From contig JAAOMT010000046.1 in NCBI GenBank assembly GCA_016748015.1, positions 1 to 64,000 on the forward strand: a stretch of 64,000 nt of DNA, written 5' to 3'. Every line of letters starts with the position of its first letter. Positions within the stretch are counted from its first letter, which is position 1. Positions 53,260 through 64,000 of the stretch are shown here, piece after piece. Under the pieces are notes generated by a model. The model worked only from the letters and a program-made list of their open reading frames with translations, was not told the DNA's origin and did not search any database. The position numbers and the translations under genes are program-made. The stretch is from Geosiphon pyriformis. Its lineage: Eukaryota > Glomeromycota > Glomeromycetes > Archaeosporales > Geosiphonaceae.

Positions 53260-54660
53260 CAAAGGATTGTATTCAAAGGATTTGCTGTTTAGTCATTTCA
53301 AAAATATCTTGTATCCAGTTAAACATACACTCATTTGTATCCATTATTCCAATCATTCACATTTCTCGGGTACGTCACTTGTATATATTGTTTCCTATTT
53401 TTTCGTACTGTTTTATAACAGAATCGCACTTATCCAAGTGGATCATATTAGCAATATCATTCATTGTTCATTATTCTCATCTTAACTGTCAAAGTACTGG
53501 TGACGAGATAAAGGGCAAGAGTAAATAAAATTCTTAACGATTCAAACCTTGTTGAATCATGATGTAAAATTAGAAAGCTTGGATTGCTTATGAATACAAA
53601 ATTTTCTCATTTCAAACGGATGTAAGTCAATTTGTGATTTGTGCAAAAATGTGTTAGATAATTATTTAATAATAAACCAAAAAAATGTAAATTGAACATG
53701 TAGTGTAATACAACAAAAATTTGATATATTTTTTGGATTATTGTTCATTTTTATTTAATAAATAATTATTTAAATCAAGTACAATTTTATTTAATATAAA
53801 AGAAATAAGTTATTAAGTTATTTTATAAAATAGTTGATTGTAAATTTATTTATATATTATTAAATTTTTTAAAGTAAACTTATTTGTATATTATTAAAAA
53901 CACTATACTATTATGGTTAAAAACCATAATTTTTATTAATTAATATATGTATTAGTTATTTAATATTATATAATTAATTACTTATTTTTAAATAATAATT
54001 GTTAATCTAATTAATAATTTGATTATTAACTTGATTATTAATCTGATTATTAACATAATTATTAATTTTTTTTAGTAAATATATATGTAATAAATTTCTT
54101 AATTATAAAAAACATGTAATCAAAAAAACAAATACAATAAAAACACATTTAATATTTCTTTTTATATTGTTTTTTTTTTAATTTTTAAGTATTTATAAGT
54201 AAAAAATTATTTATTGGTATTTATATATCTTATTTTTTTTTAATATTATTATTAAAATTAGTTTAAAAAACTATTTATTTGCTTTGGTAATTTATTAAAT
54301 AAAAAAATAATTAAAAAACACAATAATATTTATTAATTTTAAAATTTATTAAAATAAAACATTGCTTTTTTATTAAAACTTTAATAAATATAGCTTAATT
54401 ACTATTTAATATACAAAAACAGATTAAATATTTTTAATTAAATATAATTTATATGTTTGCTATATGTAATTAACTATTTAAATTAATTAAGATTATATTA
54501 TATATTTATATTAAAAAAATATATACTTATTACACAAACCAAAACTCATTATAAAAGTTTTATTAATATTAAATATACATATTATATGAGTAAAAATTTT
54601 ATCTAACAAATTATATAAATTATAAAATATTAATTTAATATTATTAACCAAATTATTATT
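53260..54660. other. CEG1 3' region and AT-rich spacer before LINE
   Basis: The first 450 bp are of gene-like composition (3' UTR); an 88-codon frame overlaps the CEG1 stop in another frame and is not supported. After 53700 the sequence is almost pure A/T, with a GATTATTAACTT-type repeat at 54000-54065. Confidence 0.5.
54000..54070. repeat. Degenerate GATTATTAACTT repeat
   Basis: Five or six units of about 12 bp, for example TTGATTATTAACTTGATTATT. Similar to the array at 12650-12790. Both lie upstream of LINE-like sequence. Confidence 0.55.
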
Positions 54661-54780
54661 ATAAAACTTCTTTCTCTTTTATATCCACAAATCCTCAAAA
54701 AGCACTTTTCTGAAGAAGTTTTTTTATTTTATTTTCCCTGTTAGTATTTCACAATTTCTCTTTCTAATAACTTCTTTTTC

Positions 54781-56666
54781 ATGGACTTGGAGGCTGCTTT
54801 TAGTAGTGACATGTCTAAAAAGAAGGCACCAAAGGGTGCTTTTCATGGTTCTGCAGGTGGCTCTTTCTTACAGAAAAAAAAAGTTGTGCTTGGAAATGTT
54901 AAACACTCTGGTGACGAAAAAAATATCTCTCTGAGCAGGTCTGAGCTTAGTAACAATATGTTTTCTAACATAGATAGTTTGTCTGGTAATGAAGAAGATG
55001 CTAATATAACTGGCATTAATGTTGGGTTTCTTTTGGGTTTGACTGCCAACACTTCTAAAGCAAAGTGTGTCAATACTGATGCTGTTTTTGGTTCTCTACT
55101 TAGTTTTCCCAACTTTGACATAAATGATGATGAAAAAGTATCTCTTTCTCTTTATTTCTTAATCTCTCTGGATAAAAAGTGAGTCAACTCCAAAATTGTT
55201 AAGACTTAAGTGGAAGTCTCAGTTAGGAAATCATTTGCTTTGGACATTAATCTCTTGGCTGTGGAAGAGAAATTGGCAACAGCAAAAACCCAAATCATTA
55301 GAAAAATTTTTTCAACAATCAATGGTTTTGAGAGGGCCACTACCTCTTCAAAATTTGAAGAAATCATTTGATCTACCTTTACTTTAGAAAAGAGCATGGA
55401 AATGGCCACATTATTGGCCAGAAAAAAAGAGTTTAATGTAAACAACGATCTTAAAAAACAAGAAATCCATTCAGATTGGACTGTGGTGATTAAGGAAATT
55501 TCTATGAACATGCCAAAGAAAATGATCGTCACTACAGTGTCTGTTTTTGGAGAAATCAGGTCAATTAAAATTCAGCTAATTGGAATGTGGCAAAAGGCTG
55601 TGGTGGAATTTGCCGAATTGGGGCAGGCAGAGCAACTTGCATCAAAATAATTATTCCTCATTGAGAAAGACTTAGTGCATGTGGCTATGACCATAGAAGA
55701 TTGGGATACTTGGATGTCTAGGAATTACTTTAAAGCACTTCTGTTTACTTTGCCAGTAAAAACAACTGCACATGATCTTGGTACTCTTTTGAAAGGGACT
55801 GGTGGAAAAACCTGCATCATCAATCATTCATTGAATTCTGGTAACTGAATTTGCTGTGCCATGGTTGGTTTTGGATCTGAAGAGGATTTGGAGTCTGCAT
55901 ATCACACTGAGTCAATATTTGGTGGTATTAAACTTTTTTGGGCTAAATTGGATTTGGTTTGCTGTGGGAATTGTAAATGCTTTGGTCATTCTGCTATGGA
56001 GTGTGATATACCTACTGCACCTGATGCTAAATTCTCAAGGTTTGTTAAAAAAGTCACTTTAGATATACATCACCTTCAGCTGACAAAGCTGTACATGAAG
56101 AAGAGTATTCTTATCTTCTGTTCTGCTGTTTTTGGTGACAAGTCTTGGGTATAGGTAGTTTCAATCACTTTTTCTTCTGGTGGCTCTTATTTCAGTTTTG
56201 GTTCTGGGTCTGGTTTTCCTTTTCTTGGTGTTGTCTGTAATAAAGAAAATACTTTGGACAGTCATGATAGTTTTTCAATTAACAATCATCTGGCTTCATT
56301 GGAACACTCTTTGGAATTGTTAGCTGATCAAGTATCAGATGTTTTGTGTAGATTAAATGGTGTGAAGCTGGTGTTCTTGGTGCCTGTTTCCAAAGTTGGA
56401 CATCTGGATGTTCCTATCCTTGTGTCATTAATGTCAGATGCTGATATGGTTTTGGATATTCTCCAGCTGTCTCTTTCTCCTCCATCTTTTAAAATAGAAG
56501 AAAAGACAATTGATTTGGGTTTGAGTAGTTCAAAAGTTCTGACTTCCAAAGTTGGCAGGTTGGAATCTAAAATAATAGCTCTTGAAGTTTCTATCAACTT
56601 GATTTTGGAGAAGTTGGATTTGTTGTGTGTGAATTCAGGCTCTTTGACACATTATTCACATCAATA
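54781..56666 (+). pseudogene. LINE ORF1 (RRM-like, CCHC zinc knuckle), interrupted
   Basis: Opens MDLEAAFSSDMSKKKAPKGAF and runs 133 codons to a stop at 55182. The conserved frame can be followed through stops. A FALDINLLAVEE block (near 55230) is shared with the second LINE at 62570. VSVFGEIRSIKIQLIGMWQKAVVEF (55540-55615) has RRM-like spacing. The zinc knuckle CGNCKCFGHSAMEC is at 55963-56004. A C-terminal part of 137 codons (56254-56667) is rich in leucine heptads. ORF1 proteins bind the element RNA. At least three in-frame stops or frameshifts separate the parts. Confidence 0.85.
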
Positions 56667-56684
56667 AATGGATTTGTTTAGAGA

Positions 56685-59600
56685 GTGGCTATATGTAATA
56701 CTAGGAGTATGACAAATTTGGCTAAACAGGATGATATTGTTCATTGGCATAGGGATTTGGGTAATATGATTTCTATTGTTATTGAGACAAAATTGAGATC
56801 TGACATTAAGTCTTGGATTATGGATAAGTTCGATGGTGTCTGGGTTTTCACTACTGGTTTGGATGTTGGTTTTCAAGATGCTGACATTGCCATTATCATG
56901 AACACTTCTTTGGCCTGACATGTTTTGAAAGTAGATGAAATTCCTGGTCAGTTGGTTTCTGTGTGCCTTTTGTTTAAAAACAAGCTTTCAATTATGATCT
57001 TGGGTCTATATGCTAGTGCATTTGTTGGCACATGTTTTGGTCAAGCTGCTGTCATTAATTCTATGATTTCCAAGACAGTTAATTCCAGCTTTTTTGTGAT
57101 TTTGGATGGTGACTTTAATGAAAATGAATCTCAGAAGAGTGCAAGTTTCAAGTTCTGTTTGGGATTGGGCCTAGTTAATACTTTTGATGAACACTCACTG
57201 GCCAAAGCTACTACTTGGAGCAATTCTAGGAGTGTTGAGAGGGTGATTGATTTTATTTTAGTAAGTGAAAATTTGGCATCTACTATTGTATTGCATAAAG
57301 TTGATGATGTGTCTGAGTTTTTTGATACAGATCATAAGTCAATTTTAGTTTCAATTGGTCTGGGTGGGCTACTGGATGCCCATCTTATTAGCATTTGCAG
57401 ACAAGCCAACAGAGACTGGTAGAAATTCAATTTAAAGAATGTAAGTAACATTCAGTAGTTGAGCTTTAAAAACCACGTGTTTGCTGAGTTGTTGACTAGA
57501 TTGGATATGTTTGAAGAAGTGAGAGACAATAGTGACTTAAATACAATGTGGAAAATACTGAAAAAGACTGTGATACAAGCTGCCAATATAGTTTTCTCTA
57601 AGATTTGGTATAATAAATATAACTGTTCAAGGAATAAAGAATCTTCGAGGTTTTTTAAATTGGAACTGCTTATTGCAAAGGTTTTAAAATGTTGAAATTC
57701 CAGTGATTTTTTGAATTTCAACTGTCTTATTAAGGTCTGGTTGGCTATTGATAGTGTTGAAGCTTCCAAGATTGATAGCATGGTTTTGACCAGTATAAGC
57801 TCAGTGAAGCTGGTTAAGCATTTGTTAGTGATAAGAAAAAAGTATCAAAAGTCCAAATATTGTGAGTCTAAGATTGCTAAGAATACTACTATAAGAAAGG
57901 CTATTGACTGCCATATGGAAAATTTCTGTTCTGACAAAAAGAGAATGATAAAGAGCATTCTAGAACACCTATTTTGCAAGATAGTTTTGGATCACTTGGT
58001 AGTGGATAATGAGCTGGTAGTTGAGCCTAAAAAAGTGATGCTCAAGATTGATAAAATTATGGAAGAGTAGAAAAGAAAGTGATCAATTCTTCCAAAAATG
58101 CCTGATCTTTGGTCTCAACAATATATGCCTTTAGATTATATAAATGATGATGCTTTCTTTGGTATAATGAATGAAATTGGTATGAAAAAATTGTCCTTGG
58201 TTGTTGATAACCTGCCAAATAATAAAGCAGCTAAGTTGTCAGGAATACCTAATGAACTTTAAAAGCATTATAGTGAAGAGACTTTGGTCTGTTTTTTGAG
58301 GCTGTTGAATTTGTGTTTAAGTCAGAGTGCAGTTTTTGATCTCTGGAAAAAAGCATGGGTTTCTATGATTCTGAAATCTTATGAATGGAATGGTGTTCTA
58401 ACAAATACTAGACATATCACATTAGTCAATATTGCACATAAAATACTATCTAAGATTCTATCTGATCAGATATTATTGGCTTGTAGCAAGTTTAATGTTC
58501 TTCATAGTGACAATTTTTCAGTGTTGAAGGGTACTTCCATCCAGTTTTCTATTTTTGCTATTGGATCAATTGTTGAAGATGCTCTGGAGAAAAACAAAGA
58601 GCTTTGGTTAGTACTACAGAACATGTGCAAAGCCTATGATTTAGTAGGCTGGTATCATTTGTGAGCAAGCTTGTATCACATCAAAATGTGTGAATGCTTC
58701 ATCCAATTTTTTGGTAACATCCATGAAAACTGGATCAACAGAGTGATGACAAATTTTGGGTTCTCAGAAGACTACAAAGTACATGATAGGTTGGATCAGG
58801 AGGAGGTTTTCTTTCTACTACTTTGGAGGATCTTTTATGACCCACTTCTGTGTGAAGTAAAGAAGCATGAACACTTATGCAGATAGAGGATTAATTCTAG
58901 ATTCATGGCTAAGTCTGGCAGAATTGAGACAAATAGAAGAAAAACTTTTTTTTTGGCTGCTGGTGCCTTTGTTAATAATACAATTTGGATTGGTAATAGT
59001 CATGTATCTACACAGTATATTTTGAATATTGTCAGTGAATTTTTTGTGATCAATAACATCTCAATTAATATTGATAAAACAGTAGCTATTCCAATCAATC
59101 AAGGAATTAGAAATGTCTTACTGTTGATCAATGAATTGCCAATTTTAATTGTTAAAAAGGGAGAGCCACACTGATATTTAGGCATATTTCTGTCAACTGA
59201 GAGTCTTTCTAAACCCAGTTTGGCTCAAGCTTATATGAACGTCAAGTTTTTTTCTAATGTGATGTTAAAAAAAGTTATTATGAACAAACAATTCTGTTAT
59301 TTGGTATCAACAGTCTTGCAATCCATAGTTAGCTATTGTACACAATTCAGTTTCATTTCTTCAGCTGTGTGTCATAAGTGGGACATTATGATTAGGAAAA
59401 GTTTTAAAGCCAAAGCTGGTTTGCCACATAACTTTTCCAGTAAGGTCTTGCATTATTCTTTTTTGTATAGTTTGAAGCCCTTTGAGCAAGTACAGTCTGA
59501 AGGAAAGCTGACATTACTGATCTCATTCTCCAATAGCTGTAACATTTTGGGACACTTATTTGATTATAGATTCTTGAATTTACAAGTTCTGAGATGGTCT

Positions 59601-61354
59601 CCTCTGGATCCTTTACAATTTTCAGATAGGTTGCATGTTAGTCCTATAAACAATTTTTTGGCTGGAGTGGTGAAAATTTTTCTGGAAAATAAGTTGTTAT
59701 TGACAAACAATCTGCCTTGTGTCTTTTGTGGATTTGGTAACTTTCTAATGTCTAGCATCTTAAGTCAGTTCTTGTATTTCAAATCTGTTTTGTCATTAAA
59801 ACAGTTTGGTGTTGTGTTTGGTGACAGACTTCTTGATAAGAAAGAGAAGGTAATGGACTGAAAGACATTTTGTTGTTGGAAGTAGTTGGATCTAAGAGGC
59901 CCAGTGCCTTAATGGTTCTCATTAACATTTGATTTTATGACCAAATCTATTTTTTTGGGAGTCAGAGCTACTTCTGCTAATAAAAGAGATACACTAAGTG
60001 TCTTAGATTCTGATAGATTTTTTGATGTTTGTGATAGTTTACTAGAGGTGTAGTCTGATTGCATTGAGATTTATACAGATGAATTCTTAAGATATGCTGG
60101 TTCTGCTGAGGTAATAGGTGGAACAGCTGCATACTTTCCAACTGCAGATGCAGATATTGGGATTAGAGTGGATGGGCTTTTGTCCTCTACTTTGATTGAA
60201 TTGCAGGCTGTAGTATTGGCTTTAGAGTGTGTTTTATCTTTGTGCTCAGTGGTTTTGTATTCAGATAGTCAATCTGTAATTGATGCATACACTTCTAAGA
60301 CCTCTTTTACTATGCCCGATTTTCATAACCAATGTTAGATCAAAAGATTGCATATAGACAATCTTTTTAAGAGTAAAAATATTTCAATTAAGTGGGTGAA
60401 AGTTAAGAGACATTCAGGTATAGTAGGCAATGTTAAGGCTGATATATTGGCTAATAAAATGACTTTCTCATCTCTTTTTTTGCTGGTTGGGATTCAGAAA
60501 AAGTTTTTGGTTGCTGAGGAAACTGTTGTATCTGGCAATGCTCATTATTTTGTTTGAGACTTATACCAGTTAATATGCCATGCCTGTTGAGAAGCTGGTT
60601 CAGATTTTGATATTGTTCTAAATGTTATGATTAAGAAAATAGATTGGGGAACTACTGCAGCAGTTTGGCACCCTAATTCACATATGCTGTCTGAGTTTAC
60701 CAGTAAGAAATTAGCCAATCTGTGCACATATTTAATGAAGACTGTATACAAGTGGCTGCCAATTACAGTTAGAAAAAATTTGTATAAGAAGAGTTATCCT
60801 GGGGTGTTGTGCTTGATGTGTGGTGAAATGAAGTTATCTGACCATGTTTTTACTTGTTCTGGCAACTTTGGTCTTTGTAAGGACATTTTGGTTAAAGCTA
60901 CTAAAAAATGGTTGTCAATGTCTGGTCTTTCAAGTCTGTCTGCGTCTGCTATTCTGCTTTTATTCTTATCATGTTCTTTGGATGTAAGTCTTTATATGGC
61001 AGTTTGCAAGGGTTTTGTAATAGGAAATTGGTATGCTGAAGCTGTCTTAGTTTTTGAAAGAAAAAAAGAAGCTGTTCCAGTCCTTGTTAAATTCATTAGA
61101 TTTGTGGTGGAGTTATATCATGATAAGATATGGGCTATTAGGGCCAAGCATAGGGTGAATATGGAAAAGACTGGCTTGATTGGAAATAATGGTCTGATTT
61201 CTGGCTTGTCTGGCAGTGTGGTTTCCAGATTGTCAGCTGGTGTTGTTCATATGCTTAGTGTTATAGAATTCTTTGCTGTTAGGTTTGGTAGACGCAAATT
61301 GTGTCAATTTTTCTCTGGTTTGGATAATGGTGCTTTTGTCAGCATAAGTACATA
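56685..61354 (+). pseudogene. LINE ORF2: endonuclease, reverse transcriptase, RNase H, interrupted
   Basis: The original ATG at 56685 is now GTG (reads xAICNTRSMTNLAKQDDIVHW). Endonuclease (EEP) motifs are IETKLRSD, ILDGDFNEN (57101), VIDFILVS (57245) and DTDHKSI (57327). RT block A reads LQNMCKAYDLVGW (58610), block B DQEEVFFLLLWRIFYDPLL (58793), and block C FVNN (58968-58979) where active elements have F/Y-x-D-D. RNase H keeps its carboxylates: D60078, E60198, D60264, D60441. A zinc-binding CLMCGEMKLSDHVFTC ends the protein part (about 60811). About twelve in-frame stops occur (for example 56918, 57422, 58070, 58261, 58664, 58886, 59174, 59861, 60340, 60557). It cannot encode an active enzyme. 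Confidence 0.9.
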
Positions 61355-61491
61355 GTATTGCCTTGTCTGGCCTGAATGGCTGGCCACATGTAGTCTGTGT
61401 GTGAGCTGCATTTAATTGGTTTTATTTAGTTTGGTTCTATGTACTAAATAGTGGTTGGGCTTCATTCATAAAACTTGTAATAAAAAAAAAA

Positions 61492-61890
61492 TATTATTAT
61501 TTTTTATAACTTTATATTTAAATTTATATAATCATACTTTGTTTTTATAATTTAACATTAACTGTTACACAAAAATAACCAATTTTAAGATAACAACCTT
61601 AATATTTTCAAAAACTATAACAGTTTTTACAAAAAAATCTTAAAAACAAATTTTTTATAAAAAATAATATATAATATATTATTAAAAACATAAAAAAAAT
61701 TTTTTATATAATCAAAAATAATAAAAATAAAGCACTTATTAATAATTTTCAATAATTATATGTAATTTAAAGTGTTTAATTTATATGTAAAAACATAATT
61801 TAAAAATTTTACTTCTCTATAATATAAACATAAAATTTTTAAATAATATTTATTATAAAAATAATTAAAAAAATAAAAAACTCTTTCTTT
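61492..61890. other. AT-rich spacer between two LINE copies
   Basis: Nearly pure A/T without motifs. Confidence 0.5.
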
Positions 61891-61989
61891 TATTAATTTC
61901 TTGGTCACAGTGAGAGTATAAAGTATTTAAAAAAATACACTTTTCATTTTCTTTTATTCCCCTGTTTTTGTTATTTTTTTTAGCACACT

Positions 61990-63893
61990 CTTATTTGTTG
62001 CTATAGATTTAGTAGACTTTTCTGCTAATAATTCTGGTTTTGTTTTGACTAAATTGGGAATTCAATCTAGCACTAAGAAAAAAGCATATGTTAAAAGTGT
62101 CTACTTTTATGATTTTTTATACAAGAAACCAAAGAAATTTGAAGTTGTTAATGGGATGGTAGATTTGTCAGCTGGTCTTATATCTGTCAACATTTTGCAA
62201 ATTGATATTAATAAATACAAAAAATCTTAAAATAATAAAGTAGATAGCAAAAAAACTAGTGTTAGTAAGATATTAGATATTAAAAACATAAAAAACATGA
62301 TTGCTAAAGAAACAAATTACATGAAATCCAATACTTTTAATACTAATAATATAATAGATAATGTAACTCTGAGAACAATATAAATAAGAACATATGTTTT
62401 AGGACAGTTGTCTAAAGTGCTATTATTTAATGATTTGAATAGTGATAAAACTAAGTTGGTGTTCTCAGTGTCTACATTTATTGGGTTTAAAAAGTTGCCA
62501 TTAGCAGAGTTATGAAGCAAAGATATTAGGAATTTTGGTTTAAACAAATTATTTGCATTGGATATCAACTTATTAGCTGTGTCTGGCAAATCTTCTGATA
62601 ATAAATTGATGGCATTAAAAAAGATTTTTTATTGTGTAAATAATTTTGAAAGAGCATTTACTTCCTTAAAATTCTTAGAATTGATTAAGTCTTTTTTTAC
62701 TTCAAAATCGAGTTTACAAAAGACTAGAGAATTGGCTATTAATATGAAAATTTTGGTCAATAGTAATGTTAGAAAACCAAACAGCCATTCAAATTAGAAA
62801 GTAATCATCAAAAAGATCTTAGTAGATCTCTTCAAATCAGCTATAAAATCAGTGTTTTTTAAATTTGGTAAGATTGTTTCAATTAAGTTGTAATTGATTG
62901 GTCTTTGGCAAAAGATCTTAATAGAATTTGAGTCATCAGATATTGCTAATTTAGTTGCCTCCAAATAATCAGTTTTCTTGAAAAAAATTCTGTACATATA
63001 GTATTAACAATTAATGATAAAAAATCATAGATATTTAGGAATCTCTATTAAGCTTTATTGTATACTTTGCCAATTGGTATTATTGTTCATAATTTATCTG
63101 ATTTATTAGAATTATATAGTAAAAAGACTTGTTTTGTTGGTTATAATCTGAGTTTATATGTGTATAATAAGTGTGCTATGGTTTGTTTTGTTAATAAAGC
63201 ATTCAAAATAATTACTATTAGCTATACTCTAGTTTTTAAAGATGTAAACTTGCATTGGACTGGTTTTTTTTTGGCCTGTTGTGCCTAATGCAAACAACTT
63301 AATTATGTTTTTGGTATGTGTTTAGTGGATAAAAATTTTGGTAGTCATAATAAATGTGTAGTAACTTTTCAAAATCAAATTCATTTAGCCAACATATATA
63401 GAAAGAAGCAGGCACTAATTATTTACTCAGTTTTTTTTGGTAATAAAACTTGAACTCAGATTGCTGATGGTTTTACTTCTTGTGTAGTCTCTTTGGTTTT
63501 TTTCAGTATTGGTTTGTTCTTGAATGTGAAATCTCTTTTACTGGCTTTTTTAAATATAAGTGATAAGTTTGCCACTTTTAAGTGTAGTTTTGCTAGCTTT
63601 GTAAAGCAGATTGATAAGCTGGTTAAGAAATTGAACACACTTGGGCCAACAATTTTCCAGTCTAGTCCTAAATATCAGCCATTAGTAACTTTTTTATTAC
63701 AGAATCAAAAGTGATAAGTAAGGATTTAAATGTGGCCACTAGTAATAAGACTGTTATAGAAGTAGTAGTTTTTGACCAAATATTCATTTCAAAATTAAAA
63801 AAGAATATAAACAGTTTGTTGGCTATAGTTATGGCTCTAATGACCAAGATAGACAATTTTAATTTGGGTGTAAAAAATTTCTCTTTTCAATGA
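61990..63893 (+). pseudogene. LINE 2 ORF1, interrupted
   Basis: Read across several stops: the N-terminal segment FVLTKLGIQSSTKKKAYVKS (62039-62098), a middle with LFALDINLLAVSGKSSDNK, an RRM-like stretch FGKIVSIKL-stop-LIGLWQKILIEF, a segment containing FVGYNLSLYVYNK and a C-terminal part with long amphipathic helices (63493-63714, 63711-63893). A clear CCHC knuckle was not found in place; only isolated Cys codons remain near 63170-63290. Stops are mostly TAA and TAG. Confidence 0.7.
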
Positions 63894-63910
63894 CAAATTT
63901 GGTTTAAAAA

Positions 63911-64000
63911 ATGGCCACTTGTAATATTAAAGATCTCAATATCTCTGCCAAACAAAAAAATATTGTTTATTGGCATGTGAATTCTGATAACATAGTTTCT
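63911..64000 (+). CDS. Start of LINE 2 ORF2 (endonuclease), partial
   Basis: ATG at 63911 opens a frame of 30 codons that is still open at the window edge: MATCNIKDLNISAKQKNIVYW and onward. It aligns with the first 30 residues of ORF2 in the neighbouring LINE (xAICNTRSMTNLAKQDDIVHW). The EEP endonuclease would follow beyond the window. Confidence 0.7.
   Translation, partial: MATCNIKDLNISAKQKNIVYWHVNSDNIVS

Larger units (their letters stand above)
54670..61491 (+). mobile_element. Near full-length LINE (non-LTR) retrotransposon, inactivated
   Basis: Layout: short 5' leader, ORF1 with RRM-like and CCHC modules (54781-56666), ORF2 with endonuclease, reverse transcriptase, RNase H and zinc-binding tail (56685-61354), a short 3' UTR and the A-rich tail AATAAAAAAAAAA ending near 61491. 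An RNase H domain after RT is typical of the I/Tad side of LINE diversity. Many stops and loss of the catalytic RT aspartates show it cannot move. GC content is well above the surroundings, so it is a recent arrival compared with the AT-rich relics of region 1. Target-site duplications were not found by eye, because both flanks are simple A/T. Confidence 0.92.
61890..64000 (+). mobile_element. Second LINE copy, truncated by the window end
   Basis: Same order and orientation as the LINE at 54.7-61.5 kb but clearly a different, more AT-rich subfamily. ORF1 remains from about 62000 to 63890 and ORF2 begins at 63911. Only the first 30 codons of ORF2 are visible. Shared signatures with the first LINE are FALDINLLAV (62550-62580), IGLWQKILIEFESSDIANLVASK (62896-62965) and the ORF2 start MATCNI...KNIVYWH. 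Confidence 0.82.

Overview
The window looks like a nuclear contig of a filamentous fungus, most likely an arbuscular-mycorrhizal Glomeromycotina species of the Rhizophagus type. The genome is very AT-rich. Genes carry short GT-AG introns of about 65-120 bp (one is 300 bp). A Sel1-repeat gene and ankyrin genes are present, and decayed retrotransposons fill the space between genes. One run of N (17554-17970) shows this is an assembled scaffold. The organism call is inferred from style and gene content, not from a marker gene.

Region 1 (1-24.2 kb) is a transposon graveyard with duplicated host sequence. A decayed Ty3/gypsy chromovirus runs from about 0.9 to 7.0 kb in the order Gag zinc knuckle, protease, reverse transcriptase, RNase H, integrase, chromodomain. 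A TIR DNA transposon with an rve-type integrase (2263-4875, 4-bp target duplication TTTA) lies inside it. An ankyrin-repeat gene with about 3 kb of surrounding sequence is present twice in inverted orientation (about 6.98-10.29 kb and 16.04-19.12 kb); the left copy is broken. The 5.7-kb spacer holds LINE debris. A second TIR element (21529-24206, target duplication TATA) is heavily AT-decayed and lies in the opposite orientation.

Region 2 (24.2-39 kb) is the first gene-bearing block: a Sel1-repeat protein, a multi-pass membrane protein resembling the UPF0658 Golgi family, a 12-exon p21-activated (PAK/STE20) kinase, and on the minus strand a five-exon gene of unknown function with an acidic N-terminus and a probable GC-AG intron.

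Region 3 (39-53.3 kb) begins with AT-rich sequence containing repeat fragments related to region 1. It then carries the spliceosomal CCDC12/Cwf18 gene, a minus-strand ANKRD39 homologue, and divergently the mRNA capping guanylyltransferase (CEG1), which has an unusually long Ser/Pro-rich tail.

Region 4 (53.3-64 kb) holds two tandemly arranged LINE retrotransposons of one broad family (RRM-like and zinc-knuckle ORF1; endonuclease, RT and RNase H in ORF2). The first is near full length but dead; the second runs off the window.

The genes do not form an operon-like pathway. Two (PAK, Sel1) are typical signalling or scaffold functions. Two (CEG1, CCDC12) act on mRNA capping and splicing. No CRISPR array, rRNA gene or bona fide tRNA was seen.
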